A stretch of DNA of 64,000 bases from JAUIAS01 sp030425395 (lineage in GTDB: Bacteria > Pseudomonadota > Alphaproteobacteria > Rhodobacterales > Rhodobacteraceae). The translations under genes were made by a program, and so were the position numbers. This document shows, piece by piece, positions 62,551 to 64,000 of this stretch (position 1 is the first letter of the stretch; each line of letters begins with the position of its first letter). The DNA lies in assembly GCA_043553855.1 (NCBI GenBank), contig CP121336.1, positions 1,302,001-1,366,000 on the forward strand, read 5' to 3'. The notes below the pieces were generated by a model that was not told where the DNA came from, ran no database searches, and saw only the letters and a list, made by a program, of their open reading frames with translations.

Positions 62551-62968
62551 CCTGTCCGGGTCCTATCAGGGGTTCCCTGTGGCAATCGTCGGGAAAGCAA
62601 AATGGCCACCACCGCTATGAGCGTCAGGGACTCGGTTGGTTGAACCAATGACGACAAGCTTTGGGGCCTTGCAGGGCTTCTTTTTCTTCGGGGCACCTTC
62701 TGCAGCAAGATCCTGTTATGTTCTGTCCATCCAATGCACGGTCACGGCTGAAAACCGCGCATCGGCCAACAGGCGACGGTGCGCCGCCACGCCCCTAAAC
62801 TGGTAAACATTTGATAAAAAACAATCAAAATATCTTATTCAACGCCGTAAATCCAATGACGCCACAAACTATCCAAGGGTTTTTCGGCACCTTCCGGGTT
62901 TCGCTGGATTTCTTCTTCCGGCAAAAAAGATCGGGGAAACGGCTCTGGTGCCAAGAGCGTCGGGCGGC

Positions 62969-63652
62969 TTATTCCCGTTCCAGCCGCTCCAGAAGCGCTT
63001 GTGCTGCGGCCTGTTCGGCCTGCCGCTTGGACCCGGCGCTGGCAGTGGCGGTTTCACCTGATTGCAGACGCACTTCGATCTCGAAAATCGGTGCATGGTC
63101 GGGGCCGGACCGGCCCACTTCGGCGTATTTCGGCGGGGTCATGGCCCGCGCCTGCGCCCATTCCTGCAAGGCTGTCTTGGCGTCGCGGGCGTCTTCTTCG
63201 ACCGCGCCGATCCGGTCGCCCCACAGCCGCAGGATCATATCGCGCGCCGCGTCGATCCCCGCATCCAGATAGACGGCCGCAATCACCGCCTCCATCGCAT
63301 CGCCCAAAAGGGCCTGTTTGCGTCGCCCGCCCGAAATCATTTCGGATCGGCCCAGCTTGAGCACCGCGCCAAGATCGACATCACGGGCGACGTCAGCGCA
63401 GGCTTCCTTGCGCACCAATGCATTGAAGCGTGGCGCAAGTTGCCCTTCGCGGGCCCCCTTGTCTTCGGCCAGAAGCGTTTCGGCCATCACAAGGCCAAGA
63501 ACCCGGTCACCCAGAAATTCAAGCCGCTGGTTGTCGCCACGATTGGCCGAGGATCGCGAAGAGTGAGTCAGCGCACGCAAGAGCAATGCAGGGTCTTCGA
63601 ACCTGTGACCGATCCGCCCTTCGAACTCCGTGATATCCGCAGACAGCTTCAT
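62969..63652 (-). CDS. rnc: Ribonuclease III
   Basis: RNase III cuts double-stranded RNA in rRNA maturation and regulation. The 227-residue protein has the catalytic signature NQRLEFLGDRVLG, the second acidic site in LLGDAMEAVIAAVYLD and a C-terminal dsRNA-binding domain with SAGSKRQAEQAAAQALLERL. It lies 14 bp after lepB, in the common lepB-rnc order; era, usually next, is displaced by 1.6 kb. Confidence 0.97.
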   Translation of the reverse strand: MKLSADITEFEGRIGHRFEDPALLLRALTHSSRSSANRGDNQRLEFLGDRVLGLVMAETLLAEDKGAREGQLAPRFNALVRKEACADVARDVDLGAVLKLGRSEMISGGRRKQALLGDAMEAVIAAVYLDAGIDAARDMILRLWGDRIGAVEEDARDAKTALQEWAQARAMTPPKYAEVGRSGPDHAPIFEIEVRLQSGETATASAGSKRQAEQAAAQALLERLERE

Positions 63653-63666
63653 CGCGCGCGCCCGGA

Positions 63667-64000
63667 CTATTCGATCGCCTTGAAAAAGCGATCACCGCGC
63701 CAGTCCCAGAAGAAGAACAGCGATGATCCCCCGGCAGAGAACAGGATGCGATCGGCCCGCCCGACAAGGTTTTCAAACGGAACCTCACCAACGCCGCCGG
63801 TGATCTGCGGCACACGGCTGTCGGTCGAATTGTCCCGGTTGTCTCCCATAAAGAAATAATGCCCCTCGGACACGGTGAACACACCGGTCTGATCCACATC
63901 CACGCGGAACCCGATATTGAGAACGGTATGTTCGCGCCCACCCGGAAGAGTTTCAATGAACCGCGACTTGGTACAGATACCGCCACGGCCCACAGGGGCG
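63667..64000 (-). CDS. lepB: Signal peptidase I (5' part outside window)
   Basis: LepB removes signal peptides at the outer face of the inner membrane. About 110 C-terminal codons are visible and contain the family box GHYFFMGDNRDNSTDSR. The catalytic Ser and Lys regions lie beyond base 64000. The C-terminus ends with a hydrophobic LFFFWDW segment. Partial only because of the window edge. Confidence 0.93.
   Translation of the reverse strand, partial: APVGRGGICTKSRFIETLPGGREHTVLNIGFRVDVDQTGVFTVSEGHYFFMGDNRDNSTDSRVPQITGGVGEVPFENLVGRADRILFSAGGSSLFFFWDWRGDRFFKAIE

Larger units (their letters stand above)
62299..62968. other. 670-bp interval between the EamA gene and rnc
   Basis: No convincing protein gene lies here. 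On the minus strand there is an intrinsic terminator at 62446-62489, a mini-ORF at 62521-62550, and an AT-rich stretch at 62810-62845 with a TTTGAT/ATCAAA inverted repeat. One minus-strand frame at about 62580-62700 (PKKKKPCKAPKLVVIGSTN and on) is open for 44 codons but has no start codon. The interval may encode a small RNA or a regulatory leader. Confidence 0.5.

Noticed and set aside
62570..62705. 44-codon minus-strand frame (PKKKKPCKAPKLVVIGSTN and on) as a gene
   Set aside because: It has no ATG, GTG or TTG start after the upstream stop codon and no recognisable family. It may be a gene remnant, but support is too thin to annotate.

Overview
The window is chromosomal DNA of an alphaproteobacterium of the family Rhodobacteraceae, most likely the Roseobacter group. 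The evidence is gene content and gene style: a chvI-chvG-hprK-rapZ-EIIA-HPr cluster divergent from pckA, a methylsuccinyl-CoA dehydrogenase of the ethylmalonyl-CoA pathway, a DUF6473-type protein, a DUF1491 protein next to era, a PhoX phosphatase, high GC, and sigma-70 promoters of the form TTGnnn-17-TATACG that lack T at -7. The species cannot be named from sequence alone. There are no rRNA genes, CRISPR arrays or transposases.

Bases 1-19132 hold the translation supercluster on the minus strand, in the ancestral order rpsL-rpsG-fusA-tufA-rpsJ-rplC-rplD-rplW / rplB-rpsS-rplV-rpsC-rplP / rpmC-rpsQ-rplN-rplX-rplE-rpsN-rpsH-rplF-rplR-rpsE-rpmD / rplO-secY (secY runs off the left edge). The slashes mark three breaks where unrelated genes sit inside the S10-spc cluster. 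A BesD/PhyH-like Fe(II)/2-oxoglutarate oxygenase and a broken small lipoprotein gene lie between rplW and rplB. A second, unrelated Fe(II)/2OG oxygenase lies between rplP and rpmC. A secreted von Willebrand A protein lies between rpmD and rplO. At every break an intrinsic terminator ends the upstream block and a new promoter of one shared design restarts the downstream block. The rpsL leader contains a strong intrinsic terminator that looks like an attenuator.

Bases 19210-21706 hold two related rhamnosyltransferase-like genes and an EamA transporter. Bases 21846-34094 are the beta cluster on the minus strand: tRNA-Trp-secE-nusG-rplK-rplA-rplJ-rplL-rpoB-rpoC. A Vat/CatB-type acetyltransferase separates it from a second tuf gene, which encodes the same protein as the first.

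Bases 36292-48084 are a mixed housekeeping and metabolic region: a lipoprotein, a cytochrome P450, parC (convergent with and overlapping the P450 by 19 bp), an SH3 protein, an SDR, a HIG1-like membrane protein, a PduO-type cobalamin adenosyltransferase, etfB-etfA, a DUF6473-like protein, 3-hydroxybutyryl-CoA dehydrogenase and an acyltransferase. Bases 48118-54565 are the regulatory PTS/ChvGI operon facing pckA. Bases 54644-64000 hold a TauE/SafE transporter, methylsuccinyl-CoA dehydrogenase, recO-phoX, DUF1491-era-EamA, an intergenic region with a strong orphan terminator, rnc and the 3' part of lepB.

Several metabolic genes fit one physiology of growth on acetate or C4 acids and fatty acids. 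Methylsuccinyl-CoA dehydrogenase would pass electrons to EtfAB, B12-dependent mutases of the ethylmalonyl-CoA pathway need the adenosyltransferase, 3-hydroxybutyryl-CoA dehydrogenase feeds the C4-CoA pool, and PckA drives gluconeogenesis under a regulatory cluster that senses envelope and carbon state.
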